Assembly: GCF_029542085.1 (NCBI RefSeq)
Contig: NZ_CP107036.1
Location: forward strand, 5,518,001-5,582,000
Reading direction: 5' to 3'
From: Sphingobacterium sp. ML3W
GTDB lineage: Bacteria; Bacteroidota; Bacteroidia; Sphingobacteriales; Sphingobacteriaceae
DNA: 64,000 nucleotides
Under the pieces are notes generated by a model. The model had not been told where the DNA came from. It worked only from the letters and a program-made list of their open reading frames with translations, and searched no databases. Both the position numbers and the translations under genes were made by a program. This document shows positions 17,972 through 27,317 of this stretch, in pieces. How positions within the stretch are numbered: the stretch's first letter is position 1; every line of letters begins with the position of its first letter.

Positions 17972-19227
17972 CCACTGCTAACCGTTTTTTCTGCGATCGG
18001 GTCTGAGAGCTTTTGTCCGATTAGCCGGGTGGTCAACATAGCAGCAACGGTATCGCCGGTCGCATTGAGCATTGTGGCTAGTGGATCTACCAATGTCGCA
18101 ATAATCATAATGGATGGAATGACTTCTGTGGGCATCTGATAAACTGATATGATCAGCATTTCGCCGATATATCCCCCATTAGGAATGCCGCCAGCCACGA
18201 TGCTGACCAATAAGGTGATCCCTACAGCCATAACCAGGTTGGTTGGGTCAAAAAAATCCTTTCCGCTCAACAGCAAAGCGATATAAATTTTAAAAATACA
18301 AGCAATAGCTGAACCATGTTTATGCAGCGTTGTGCCTAAAGGGATGACCACGCTTGCGACAGTATCGGGGATGCCGATTTGTTTTGCAGCCAGTAAGTTG
18401 GCCGGCATGGTGGCGAGGCTGCTGCAGCTACTCAGTGCTGTCAATGAGGGGAGAATATTGTTTTGCCAGTAGCGTTTGACTCCTTTGATGCCGAAAGCGA
18501 GAAACGCAAATAAACTAAATATTGTAAAGAAATAGAGTAGGCCAAAGATATAGTACAGACCAATAGGTTTGGCGTAAAAGCCGAAGAGCTGTGGGCCGAG
18601 TGTTCCAACCTGATAGGCAAAATAGGCACCCAGTCCGATGGGCGCCAACTGCATTACCATGACCAATAAATTGCCCATGACGGCATTGCCGGAGTTGATA
18701 AATTTTCGGAACATATCTGCTGAGGAACCGGATTTACGTGTCGCGATCCCCACTAAAAATGAAAATATTACAAAGGCCAGCATATTTTGCCGGGACAATA
18801 GACTGGAAAATTCACTAACAGTCAGGAACCGGACCATCTTTTCACCCCAAGAGTCCTGTGAGGCGGTGTCAATGATTTCCTTCGCTTGTTCAATAGGGAG
18901 GTCGGAACTAACAGGAAATAGGTAGAGGAAAATAACACTTGTTATACCTGCAACCAAAATGCCGATTACAAATACGAGTGACATCATGCCGATAATACGG
19001 CCCAATACGCTGTCCCCTTCAATATTGGCTACAGACGAAGCTATGGCAAAAAAGACCAGCGGTATGACGCTGACAAAAAGCAGATTTAGGAAGATATCCC
19101 CAATTGGCTTCAGGTTGTTCACAAAATGTGGAAAAAAGACCCCAATTAAACTTCCGATACCGATGCCAAGAAGGAGGAGCAGGATGCTGCCATAGTTCTG
19201 TATAAAAGTTTTTGCAGAGTATTCCAT
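17968..19227 (-). CDS. Dicarboxylate/amino acid:cation symporter (DAACS, SLC1 family)
   Basis: 419 residues with the eight-helix plus two-hairpin pattern of GltPh-like transporters. The serine-rich hairpin tip is SCSSLATMPANLLAAK, and the substrate-binding helix has MLNATGDTVAAML, near the NMDGT/NxxGD region of the family. It takes up dicarboxylates or amino acids such as glutamate, aspartate or succinate with Na+ or H+. The ligand-selecting Arg or Cys of helix 8 cannot be assigned by eye. Monocistronic, divergent from mnmD. Confidence 0.9.
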   Translation of the reverse strand: MEYSAKTFIQNYGSILLLLLGIGIGSLIGVFFPHFVNNLKPIGDIFLNLLFVSVIPLVFFAIASSVANIEGDSVLGRIIGMMSLVFVIGILVAGITSVIFLYLFPVSSDLPIEQAKEIIDTASQDSWGEKMVRFLTVSEFSSLLSRQNMLAFVIFSFLVGIATRKSGSSADMFRKFINSGNAVMGNLLVMVMQLAPIGLGAYFAYQVGTLGPQLFGFYAKPIGLYYIFGLLYFFTIFSLFAFLAFGIKGVKRYWQNNILPSLTALSSCSSLATMPANLLAAKQIGIPDTVASVVIPLGTTLHKHGSAIACIFKIYIALLLSGKDFFDPTNLVMAVGITLLVSIVAGGIPNGGYIGEMLIISVYQMPTEVIPSIMIIATLVDPLATMLNATGDTVAAMLTTRLIGQKLSDPIAEKTVSSG

Positions 19228-19385
19228 TAGGTTCTGTGATTGTTTAGCGTTTATGACGCTAAAATAATCTTTTTATCGATTATTTTCATTTTAACACTTG
19301 GATAAAGATTAATCGGGATTTATTCGAGCCAGCTTTTTATCTTTGAGCGGATATACATACAGAAGACCATCACTGTGACTGGGAG

Positions 19386-19430
19386 AGCCTGAGAATGTGA
19401 GCGCAGCTTGCGTCACAGGCTTATGCTGTT
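19386..19430 (+). ncRNA. Structured leader or attenuator-like hairpin before mnmD
   Basis: AGCCTG (19386-19391) pairs with CAGGCT (19416-19421); inside it GTGA/TCAC and CGCA/TGCG extend the stem with small internal loops. A T-rich stretch (TGCTGTTTTTG) follows. It lies about 75 bp before the mnmD start on the same strand and matches no riboswitch family I can name. Confidence 0.3.
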
Positions 19431-19502
19431 TTTGTGGCGATCTGGTGTACAGCGTGTTAGATCTGGCGATGCGTATGGGATATTTACTTTATCAAAAATA
19501 TA

Positions 19503-20177
19503 ATGACTAAGATGGATTTTGTAACAACCGCAGATGGTTCCAAAACATTGTACAATGCAGAGATAGGTGAATGCTACCATTCTAAGCATGGTGCTGTTCA
19601 GGAAAGCAAACATGTATTTATCAAAACTGGTTTGGATCATTTCGTGCAACAAACGGGAGCTTCGAAGGTTGCTATACTGGAAGTGGGATTTGGTACCGGA
19701 CTGAACTTTCTGCAAACGGCCGAACATATTGGGGGCAAGTCGTTTCAGGTAGACTATGTCGGAATCGAAGGTTTTCCATTACCGCTAACGACTATCGCTG
19801 AGACAGGGTATAATGAGAACGTAGATGCAGCTGTCTGGTCGGCTTATCTGAATAATTATGAAGCCGCATTGCAGCAACAGGTGCAAATTCACGAACGCTT
19901 ACAACTCACCATTGCCCATACCTTATTGATGGATTTCCAATCCGAAAAAAGATTCGATGTGGTGTATTTTGATGCTTTTGCAGCCATACATCAGCCCGAA
20001 ATGTGGAGCGATGTGGCATTGGCGCATGTCGCGCAATTCGTTAAACCGGGAGGTGTTTTTGTTACTTATGCCATTACCGGTAACCTCAAACGCAGCATGA
20101 AATCACTGGGTTTCTCTATTGAGAAGGCTCCGGGGGCTCCGGGAAAAAGAGAAATGTTGCGGGCGACAAAACTATAG
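19503..20177 (+). CDS. mnmD: tRNA (mnm5s2U34)-methyltransferase MnmD
   Basis: 224 residues corresponding to the stand-alone methyltransferase half of MnmC (Methyltransf_30/DUF752). The SAM-binding glycine motif is LEVGFGTGLNFL, the catalytic-region motif is YFDAFAAIHQPEMW, and the end has APGAPGKREMLRA. It would complete the 5-methylaminomethyl-2-thiouridine at the wobble base of tRNAs for Lys, Glu and Gln. There is no fused FAD oxidoreductase domain, as in other non-proteobacterial MnmD proteins. Confidence 0.9.
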   Translation: MTKMDFVTTADGSKTLYNAEIGECYHSKHGAVQESKHVFIKTGLDHFVQQTGASKVAILEVGFGTGLNFLQTAEHIGGKSFQVDYVGIEGFPLPLTTIAETGYNENVDAAVWSAYLNNYEAALQQQVQIHERLQLTIAHTLLMDFQSEKRFDVVYFDAFAAIHQPEMWSDVALAHVAQFVKPGGVFVTYAITGNLKRSMKSLGFSIEKAPGAPGKREMLRATKL

Positions 20178-20213
20178 CCAACTTATTGTCCCACTTTTAA
20201 TTATTGTTAACTG

Positions 20214-20245
20214 TTTGATAATCTAAAAAGTGTTTTCTAATTTAG
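20214..20245 (+). promoter_or_regulatory. Bacteroidota-type promoter for the ECF sigma gene
   Basis: TTTG at 20214-20217, a 20-nt spacer and TAATTTAG at 20238-20245. The -7 box is identical to that of the marR promoter. Confidence 0.6.
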
Positions 20246-20289
20246 CCGTGATATTAAGGCTAACCTAATAGTTCACTTTCCGCTACCTC

Positions 20290-20868
20290 ATGACAGATTC
20301 ACAGTTGATAGACAGTTTGAAGGAAGACAACCAGACAGGGTTTGTGGCTATTTATCATAAGTACTACAAACAGCTGCTTTTCTTTATTCTTCGATATCTG
20401 AAAGAGGTCGATGTCGCGGAAGAGATTGTGGCGGATGTTTTTATCAAGGTATGGTCCCGTCGATGCGATTTTCATTCGATGGAAAGTCTGAGGGCTTTTA
20501 TTTATATTACGGCAAAACATGCCAGCCTCAACGCTATTCGGGACAAACGTACAAAAGGTATTCAAGAACCTTTATCCAATTATGAGGATCTACTTACGGA
20601 TGACCACGATGCTTTTTCAAAGATGATTCATGCAGAACTGGTACATGCCATCTTCAATGAAGTTGAAAAATTGCCTGAAAAACAAAAAGAAGTCTTTAAT
20701 CTAACTTATCTGGAAGATAAGACTGTAGAAGAAATTGCAGACCAACTGCAAATGAGTCCAGCCGCTGTATACACGAACCGCTCCCGCGCAGTGAATACTA
20801 TTAGAGGGCTTTTGGGGGCAAAGGATGCTTTAACACTTATTGCATTCCTATCCTTTGTCAGTAAGTAA
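20290..20868 (+). CDS. ECF-type RNA polymerase sigma-70 factor
   Basis: 192 residues. Region 2 is visible at about 16-60 (FVAIYHKYYKQLLFF, DVAEEIVADVFIKVW) and region 4 at about 120-175 (LPEKQKEVFNLTYLEDKT, then VEEIADQLQMSPAAVYTNRS). It belongs to the Bacteroidota ECF group encoded next to FecR anti-sigma factors. It should direct transcription of the downstream SusC/SusD genes when the outer-membrane receptor binds its ligand. It has its own promoter and is separated from fecR by 195 bp that include a long T run. Confidence 0.93.
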   Translation: MTDSQLIDSLKEDNQTGFVAIYHKYYKQLLFFILRYLKEVDVAEEIVADVFIKVWSRRCDFHSMESLRAFIYITAKHASLNAIRDKRTKGIQEPLSNYEDLLTDDHDAFSKMIHAELVHAIFNEVEKLPEKQKEVFNLTYLEDKTVEEIADQLQMSPAAVYTNRSRAVNTIRGLLGAKDALTLIAFLSFVSK

Positions 20869-20917
20869 CAGACAGCAAGTAGAAAACAGGAAATCAATGT
20901 CTAACAGCATTTATTGC

Positions 20918-20955
20918 TTCCGCAATATAAGGCTTAATGTTTTTTTTTTTTTTTT
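20918..20955 (+). terminator. Hairpin and 16-T run between sigma and fecR
   Basis: A small ATTGC/GCAAT hairpin is followed about 18 nt later by sixteen consecutive T residues (20940-20955). It could reduce read-through from the sigma gene into fecR. A TATTTTTG element (20988-20995) after it could start fecR transcription, but no -33 box is correctly spaced. Confidence 0.35.
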
Positions 20956-21063
20956 GAAAATATTAATCTGATACACAGTCTTTTAATTATTTTTGTATTT
21001 TTTTCTGTAAGATAATTTTATGCTTCGTGTTTCTATCGTCAACAAGGAAATGAAAAGAACACC

Positions 21064-22257
21064 ATGTATACGATAGATCATATTATTCAATTACTTCAAG
21101 CTTACCTAAAAGGGGAAATTCTCCCTGATAAGCATGCCGAATTAAGCATGCTGTTTGAAAAATATCCAGAATTACAGGACTTGGCTAAGAAATTGGAAGA
21201 TCCGGCAAATTTGCGGAAAGAATTACAAGCTTACGAGGAATTTTCGACGTCAGATCAGACGCAAGAACAAAGGATTCTGTCGAATATTATGGATAAAATC
21301 GATGCCCAGGCAGATCAACAGCCCAAACACCGATGGAGGCAGTATGGTTGGTATGCTGCCGCGGCTTGTTTTATTGCAGTTTTTGGCTTGGGAATATGGC
21401 AGATAAATAAACGAGATGGGATAAATACGTCGGATCCCGCTACTCCTGTTGATGCTGTTAAATTGGCGGAAAATCTTCTTCCCGGTGGAAATAGAGCTAC
21501 CCTTCAGCTTGCGGATGGTACCGGTATCGGACTTGATCAACAGCAGATGGGGATCGTGATGGGCGATGAGATAACCTATACAGATGGTTCAGTCGCCTTA
21601 GCGACTGCAAAAGATGAAAAACGCATGATGATCTTGTCAACTCCCCGTGGTGGACAATATCAGATCGCCCTTGCAGATGGGACCAAGGTTTGGCTCAATG
21701 CGGATACACGTCTGCGCTACCCAAATAAATTTACGGATGAACAACGTGTGGTAGAACTGGATGGGGAAGCTTATTTTGAAGTAGCCAAAGCAGCTGGAAA
21801 GCCATTCATCGTTGTTACAGCAAAGGAAAAAGTCGAAGTGTTGGGAACTCATTTCAATGTCTATTCTTTTCCAAAAGAGAAGGAGTCCAAAGTTTCTCTG
21901 CTGGAGGGTAAAGTAAAAGTCTCCGTTCCGGCAGGAAAGACAAGGCTACTTCAGCCGGGGGAGCAGGCTTCGGTACAAGGAGAAGAACTTTCTGTACAAC
22001 AGGTACCCGTGGATGAAAGTATTGCTTGGAAGAATGACGAATTTATGTTCAATAACGAGCCTTTGGGAACAGCGCTCGCTCAGGTAGCACGCTGGTATGA
22101 CATTGAAATTGATATTGACCCAAGTGTAGCCAAGATGAAGCTATGGGGGTCGGTTTCACGACTTGATAATTTTGATAAAGTGTTAAAAATCATAAAGATG
22201 ACCGATGATAAAATTAAGGTTCAAATCGAAGGAAGGAGGGTCAGATTGATGAAATAA
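21064..22257 (+). CDS. FecR-family anti-sigma factor
   Basis: 397 residues. A cytoplasmic N-terminal part (1-95) binds the sigma factor; one transmembrane helix lies at about 96-116; the periplasmic part holds the FecR domain beginning at STPRGGQYQIALADGTKVWL, then YFEVAK and VLGTHFNVYSF, and a C-terminal DUF4974-like domain with NNEPLGTALAQVARWYDIEI. It should hold the adjacent sigma factor until the STN domain of the receptor signals. It is followed by the STN-bearing SusC gene after 136 bp. Confidence 0.94.
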   Translation: MYTIDHIIQLLQAYLKGEILPDKHAELSMLFEKYPELQDLAKKLEDPANLRKELQAYEEFSTSDQTQEQRILSNIMDKIDAQADQQPKHRWRQYGWYAAAACFIAVFGLGIWQINKRDGINTSDPATPVDAVKLAENLLPGGNRATLQLADGTGIGLDQQQMGIVMGDEITYTDGSVALATAKDEKRMMILSTPRGGQYQIALADGTKVWLNADTRLRYPNKFTDEQRVVELDGEAYFEVAKAAGKPFIVVTAKEKVEVLGTHFNVYSFPKEKESKVSLLEGKVKVSVPAGKTRLLQPGEQASVQGEELSVQQVPVDESIAWKNDEFMFNNEPLGTALAQVARWYDIEIDIDPSVAKMKLWGSVSRLDNFDKVLKIIKMTDDKIKVQIEGRRVRLMK

Positions 22258-22393
22258 GAGCCAAAAATTACCTATATCCTATTTCGTTCGATCAAAAAGC
22301 TGAGGAAGGTGGTACTTCCCCAGCACATTTTGGTCCGAAATTTTATGAAAACGCGCTTAACTGTTTATTAAACTAACAAACCAATCAAATGTA

Positions 22394-25300
22394 ATGAAAA
22401 AGTATAAATACCTCATTATTATGAAAATGATTATTATGCTTCTTTTATTTACACTGGGGCAGCTCCATGCTGGAAGTTTTGCCCAGACAGTAAATATTAA
22501 AAAGAAGAATAGTTCGATCGTCAACGTATTTCGTGAAATCAAAAAGCAGACCGGATATACTGTTCTGTGCAAATCAGAAATCGTAAATAATACGCCTGCT
22601 ATTACGGTTGATTTCAATAACGTTCCTTTGGATCGTGCTTTGACAGAGCTCCTTACTCCACATGGTTTAACCTATTTTAAGGAGGGGAAATCAATCGTTG
22701 TTAAGGCTGGAAAGACTGATTTGGCGATTGATCGCTCGCATGGCACGGCGAAAGACAACACGCTTGAGCTGCAAAAGAACATTCATGGTCAGGTCACCGA
22801 TCAGCAGGGTAAGGCCCTTTCAGGTGTAAGTGTTACCATAAAAGGAAGTAAAACTACTGTAGGCACCGACCAAAATGGAAATTATTCGATTGCTGCCAAC
22901 CGCGGAGCGACGTTAGTTTTCAGTTTTTTAGGTTACGACCGCAAGGAGGTTGAAGTCAATGGGGAAACGCACAACGTAAGCCTGCAGTTTAGCCAATCCA
23001 ATCTGGAGGAAGTAGTAGTCACGGGCTATGGAACTTTTAAGAAGTCAGATTATACGGGATCGGCTTCTACGATTCGTACCGACCGGATGGCGGATGTTCC
23101 GGCAGTAAACTTTTCGACCATGCTGCAGGGCAATGCACCCGGTGTTCAGGTGAACTCCCTATCGGGACAACCTGGAGGAGCGACCGATATCCGTATCCGT
23201 GGTATGGGTTCCATTAATGCCTCCAACAAACCTTTGTTCGTTATCGATGGTGTACCTGTGATGTCCGAAAATATTGCTTCAAGTGAGTCGAATAATGCTG
23301 GATTGGATGTGATGTCGACCATAAATAGCTCCGATATCGAGCAAATTACCGTCATCAAAGATGCGGCGGCAGCTTCCCTTTACGGTTCACGTGCTGCAGG
23401 TGGTGTGATCTTAATTACCACCAAGTCCGGTAAAGCAGGTAAACCTGTGTTTTCAGTGAAGGGAGACTATGGATTATCAAGTCAGGCAACAGATTTTCGT
23501 GAAGTGATGGATGGGCCACAACGACGTGAGATGCTTTTGGAGGGCCTGCGCAATAGAGCTCGCTACCTGGATAAGCTAACGGATGAGACCCAGATTGAAG
23601 ATTATGCGCAGGCGAATATTGATAAATATGCACCTAAGCCGACAAGCGGCTGGGCAGATTGGAAAAAGGAACTGTTTCGTCGCAACTCACCTTTCAGAAA
23701 TGCAGATATATCTGCTTCGGGCGGAGATAGCAAACTTTCCTATTATACATCCATGGGATATACCAACCAAACGGGATTATCCTATCAATCGGGCTTCGAG
23801 CGCCTCACTGGGAGGTTGAACGTCAAGTACAAAATGAGTGAAAAGATGGAATTGGGAGCCAATATCCTGTATTCCAATATTACACAGGACGTCAATTCTG
23901 AAGGGGGGGGGTATACCTCGCCAATCTATTCTTCACGGCATAAAATTACGGCATCAGAGCCGGTTTATAACGAAGATGGATCTTTCTTCCTGGATTTCTT
24001 TTCCAATGGCCCACGTAATCCCAAGGCTTCTTCCTTATACAATTTCCGACGGGAAAAAGGTGACCGCTCATTCAATACGGTTTTTGCAAACTACAAATTC
24101 ATTGATGGTCTAGTATTTAATACAACCTTTAGTCTGGATCATACAACAACCCGCTATAACTCTTGGTCGGATCCCCGTACCTCGGATGGCGAAAAAACGA
24201 ATGGTTCCTTGACCACAAGTTTTTCGGATTATAAACAAATGGTATGGCGCAATAGCCTAACCTATACCAAAACATTGGCGGAGAAGCATCATTTGGATAT
24301 ATTGGGAGGCTATGAAGTGAATACTTATCGTAAAGAAGGATTGAGCGGTGCCAAGGACAATTTTCCGACCGTGGATAAAACGGTATTGTCCAATGGTTCG
24401 GTTTTGATTGATGCTTCGGGATCCAATAGTGAATGGCGTTTGCTGTCTTACCTGTCGCGCGCTAATTATAATTTTGATGACAAGTACTTTTTAGGAGGTA
24501 GTATTCGTATGGATGGTAGCTCGCGTATCCACCGCAGCAACCGCTGGGGAACATTCTGGTCGTTGTCCGGAGCTTGGAAGTTTACAAAAGAAGACTTTAT
24601 GGCATCTTTAAATGATGTAATCAGTGATGGTAAAATCCGTGTTTCTTATGGTACCAATGGTACTTTGCCATCCAGCTACTATACCTATATGGATTTGACA
24701 GGTTTTGGATTTCCGTACAGGAATAACCCTGGCATAAGGGAGATCCAGATTGGAAATCCGGGTCTGAAATGGGAAAAACAGAATAATCTCAATATAGGTT
24801 TAGATTTACGTTTGTTTGAAAGACTGGGGCTTACCTTTGAATGGTACCAACGTCAGTCATCGGATTTGTTGAACGATGTTCCTACATCTTATACAACGGG
24901 ATTCTCATCCTATCTGAGCAATATTGGAACGATTCGCAATTCGGGTATTGAGCTCGACTTGAATGCAGATATTCTACGAAATGGTGCATTTAAATGGACA
25001 TCGAGCTTAAACTTTGGAATGAACCGTAATAAGACGATTGCCTTATCTGATGGTAGTTCGGAACTGCGGGATGGAACACAGATTCACCGCATCGGTCAAC
25101 CATGGTATAGCTATTATTTAATTGAATTTGCAGGGATTAACAAAGAAACTGGTGTCCCACAATATTACATCAATGATCCTGCTCAACCAGGTTCTAGAGA
25201 AACCACCGAAGATTATACTGCTGCAACGCGGATATTGTATAAGAGTGCAGATCCCAAGCTTGTGGGTGGTTTTACCAACACATTCCGTTATAAATTCCTG

Positions 25301-25741
25301 GATCTGAATTTCACCTGGACTTATTCCCTAGGTGGAAATTCCTATGACAGTGGTGCGCAGAAAACGGAATTGGGTGGTAAAACAGGTTATGACAATATTC
25401 CAAAATATTACGAGCGGAGATGGCAAAAGCCAGGCGATGAAACCGATATTGAGATGTTTATGGTCGGAAATAAATATGACATGAGCAGTGTGGCCAATAC
25501 ACGCCGCGTGCATTCTACTGACCATATCCGTTTGAAAAACCTGACTTTCGGGGTTTCTATTCCGCAGCATATCTCCCGTAGACTAAAAGTGAGTAATATC
25601 CGAGCTTTCTGTTCTGGTATGAACTTACTGACCTTTGCGGCCTATAAAAACTACGACCCTGAGGTACCTGTAAATGGAGTGGTATATTTCGAATCCCCTA
25701 AATTGAAGACGGTAACCTTCGGTTTGGATGTTAAATTTTAA
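22394..25741 (+). CDS. SusC/RagA-family TonB-linked receptor with STN signalling domain
   Basis: 1115 residues. Order: signal peptide (to about residue 31, SFAQ), STN domain (about 35-105) which contacts a FecR protein, carboxypeptidase-regulatory-like domain (about 130-205, IHGQVTDQQGKALSGVSV), TonB box and SusC signature (LEEVVVTGYGTF), plug (LFVIDGVPVM, TVIKDAAAASLYGSRAAGGV), then a barrel ending in VTFGLDVKF. It is both a transporter and the sensor of the sigma/FecR system encoded just before it. A run of nine G residues at 23903-23911 encodes the EGGG stretch; a slip there would truncate the protein. Confidence 0.96.
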   Translation: MKKYKYLIIMKMIIMLLLFTLGQLHAGSFAQTVNIKKKNSSIVNVFREIKKQTGYTVLCKSEIVNNTPAITVDFNNVPLDRALTELLTPHGLTYFKEGKSIVVKAGKTDLAIDRSHGTAKDNTLELQKNIHGQVTDQQGKALSGVSVTIKGSKTTVGTDQNGNYSIAANRGATLVFSFLGYDRKEVEVNGETHNVSLQFSQSNLEEVVVTGYGTFKKSDYTGSASTIRTDRMADVPAVNFSTMLQGNAPGVQVNSLSGQPGGATDIRIRGMGSINASNKPLFVIDGVPVMSENIASSESNNAGLDVMSTINSSDIEQITVIKDAAAASLYGSRAAGGVILITTKSGKAGKPVFSVKGDYGLSSQATDFREVMDGPQRREMLLEGLRNRARYLDKLTDETQIEDYAQANIDKYAPKPTSGWADWKKELFRRNSPFRNADISASGGDSKLSYYTSMGYTNQTGLSYQSGFERLTGRLNVKYKMSEKMELGANILYSNITQDVNSEGGGYTSPIYSSRHKITASEPVYNEDGSFFLDFFSNGPRNPKASSLYNFRREKGDRSFNTVFANYKFIDGLVFNTTFSLDHTTTRYNSWSDPRTSDGEKTNGSLTTSFSDYKQMVWRNSLTYTKTLAEKHHLDILGGYEVNTYRKEGLSGAKDNFPTVDKTVLSNGSVLIDASGSNSEWRLLSYLSRANYNFDDKYFLGGSIRMDGSSRIHRSNRWGTFWSLSGAWKFTKEDFMASLNDVISDGKIRVSYGTNGTLPSSYYTYMDLTGFGFPYRNNPGIREIQIGNPGLKWEKQNNLNIGLDLRLFERLGLTFEWYQRQSSDLLNDVPTSYTTGFSSYLSNIGTIRNSGIELDLNADILRNGAFKWTSSLNFGMNRNKTIALSDGSSELRDGTQIHRIGQPWYSYYLIEFAGINKETGVPQYYINDPAQPGSRETTEDYTAATRILYKSADPKLVGGFTNTFRYKFLDLNFTWTYSLGGNSYDSGAQKTELGGKTGYDNIPKYYERRWQKPGDETDIEMFMVGNKYDMSSVANTRRVHSTDHIRLKNLTFGVSIPQHISRRLKVSNIRAFCSGMNLLTFAAYKNYDPEVPVNGVVYFESPKLKTVTFGLDVKF

Positions 25742-25854
25742 GAAGCAAGCACTGATTCGTTCATGATTATAATTTCATTTTTCAGATGAAGGGAATTTTA
25801 AAATTTAATCATGGTAATCACCCCACCAGTATGATGGGAAAAAATAAAATAGAG

Positions 25855-27306
25855 ATGAAGAATATAGTATCAATAGCGTTATTGTCCTGTACATTGCTGA
25901 CAGGCTGTGGCAACAAATGGCTGGAGACAGCACAGCCAAGCACCTCGACTGAAAGTTCGGAGGCCATTAAATCGGCAAATGAGGCGAGTTACGCATTAAA
26001 TGGTATTTACGATATTATGCGTGGTTATGAATATTATGGCGCGCGCATGACGTACTACGCTGATGTCACTGGCGAGGATATGCTCGCCAATGGTGACACA
26101 AAGCGTGCAGCAGGTTATTATCTTTTTGACTTTAATAAGGATAATACACCATCCTCACTTTGGTATCAACCTTACCGTGTGATCCGTAATGCAAACGGAG
26201 TATTGGCCTATGTAAATACTGTGCCAGTTGATCAAATGACCGATGTGCTCAAGGACATCAAGGGCCAGGCATTAACCATGCGTGCGATAGCCCATTTCGA
26301 CTTGGTCAAAGTATTTGGTGCACCGTACGCGGTAAATCAAGGCGCTTCTTTAGGGGTGCCTATCGAGACGGAGAAGCATGTGTCTACAAGTAAGCCTGCA
26401 CGAAATACAGTTAAGGAGGTATATGCCCAGATTATTACAGATCTTGAAGGGGCAGATAGTCTATTGAGCACAGCAAGAAATGATGGTAAGCTGAATAGAT
26501 TCGCTGCAGAGCAAGTATTGGCGCGGGCTTATCTCTATACTGGAGAAAATGCAAAGGCCTTTTCAATGGCTGCCGCGTTGATCAAAAATGCCGAAGCAGC
26601 GGCAAGTTCAAAAAAAGGGCAATACCAATTGTGGAAAAACGAGGAGTATGCGACGGTGTGGTCGAAGGACTTTACAAGCGAAATATTGTTTCAGTTGTCA
26701 AATACCAAAGTAGAGGCCAGTGACTCAAAAGAGGGGATTGGCAACCTGTTGTGGCGCCTGGGGTACAATGACATTATTCTTTCAGATGATTATATGAATT
26801 TGCTTAAAGATGATCCGAATGATGTGCGTCAAAAAGTGATTACCAAATATACCAGCAAGCAGGTCGATTATTACTATTTGAATAAATATCCGGGCAACAC
26901 GGCGGAGAACGAAAATCCAGAGTTTGCTGATATTCCCGTGCTTCGCTTATCGGAAGCATATTTGATTGCGGCTGAGGCAGCGGTGAAATTGGGTGATAAT
27001 AGCAATGCGCTTAATTATTTAAATGCCATTGTCAAACGCGCCAATCCGGCAAAGTCGGTAAGTGGAACGGTGGACCTGAACCGTGTGATGGAAGAACGTC
27101 GTCGTGAGCTCGTTGGTGAGGGTCATCGTTTATTTGATGCAATGCGCAATAACCTGCGGATAGAACGTAAAGGTAAGGCGCACGTTTCGCCCTTATTGCG
27201 ACCAGAGACAAAGTCATTTGACCGAACATACTTCAAAACGCAGATGGCTATTCCGAGAAGGGAAATAGACGTAAATCCAAATATTGTTCAAAATACAGGT
27301 TATTAA
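25855..27306 (+). CDS. SusD/RagB-family outer-membrane lipoprotein
   Basis: 483 residues from the chosen ATG at 25855, which starts MKNIVSIALLSCTLLTGCG with a well-formed lipobox and Cys19; the frame is open back to an ATG at 25786, and ATGs at 25831 and 25834 are other choices. SusD features include the TPR-like helices (LRLSEAYLIAAEAAVKLGD) and the C-terminal EERRRELVGEGHRLFDAMR. It forms the lid of the SusC pore encoded upstream and probably determines ligand choice. It is followed after 11 bp by the phosphatase gene. Confidence 0.93.
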   Translation: MKNIVSIALLSCTLLTGCGNKWLETAQPSTSTESSEAIKSANEASYALNGIYDIMRGYEYYGARMTYYADVTGEDMLANGDTKRAAGYYLFDFNKDNTPSSLWYQPYRVIRNANGVLAYVNTVPVDQMTDVLKDIKGQALTMRAIAHFDLVKVFGAPYAVNQGASLGVPIETEKHVSTSKPARNTVKEVYAQIITDLEGADSLLSTARNDGKLNRFAAEQVLARAYLYTGENAKAFSMAAALIKNAEAAASSKKGQYQLWKNEEYATVWSKDFTSEILFQLSNTKVEASDSKEGIGNLLWRLGYNDIILSDDYMNLLKDDPNDVRQKVITKYTSKQVDYYYLNKYPGNTAENENPEFADIPVLRLSEAYLIAAEAAVKLGDNSNALNYLNAIVKRANPAKSVSGTVDLNRVMEERRRELVGEGHRLFDAMRNNLRIERKGKAHVSPLLRPETKSFDRTYFKTQMAIPRREIDVNPNIVQNTGY

Positions 27307-27317
27307 AATACGTCACA

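Noticed and set aside
25786-25854. Longer start for the second SusD
   Set aside because: The lipoprotein signal begins at 25855; a 23-residue polar extension before it would be unusual. Starts at 25831 or 25834 cannot be excluded.
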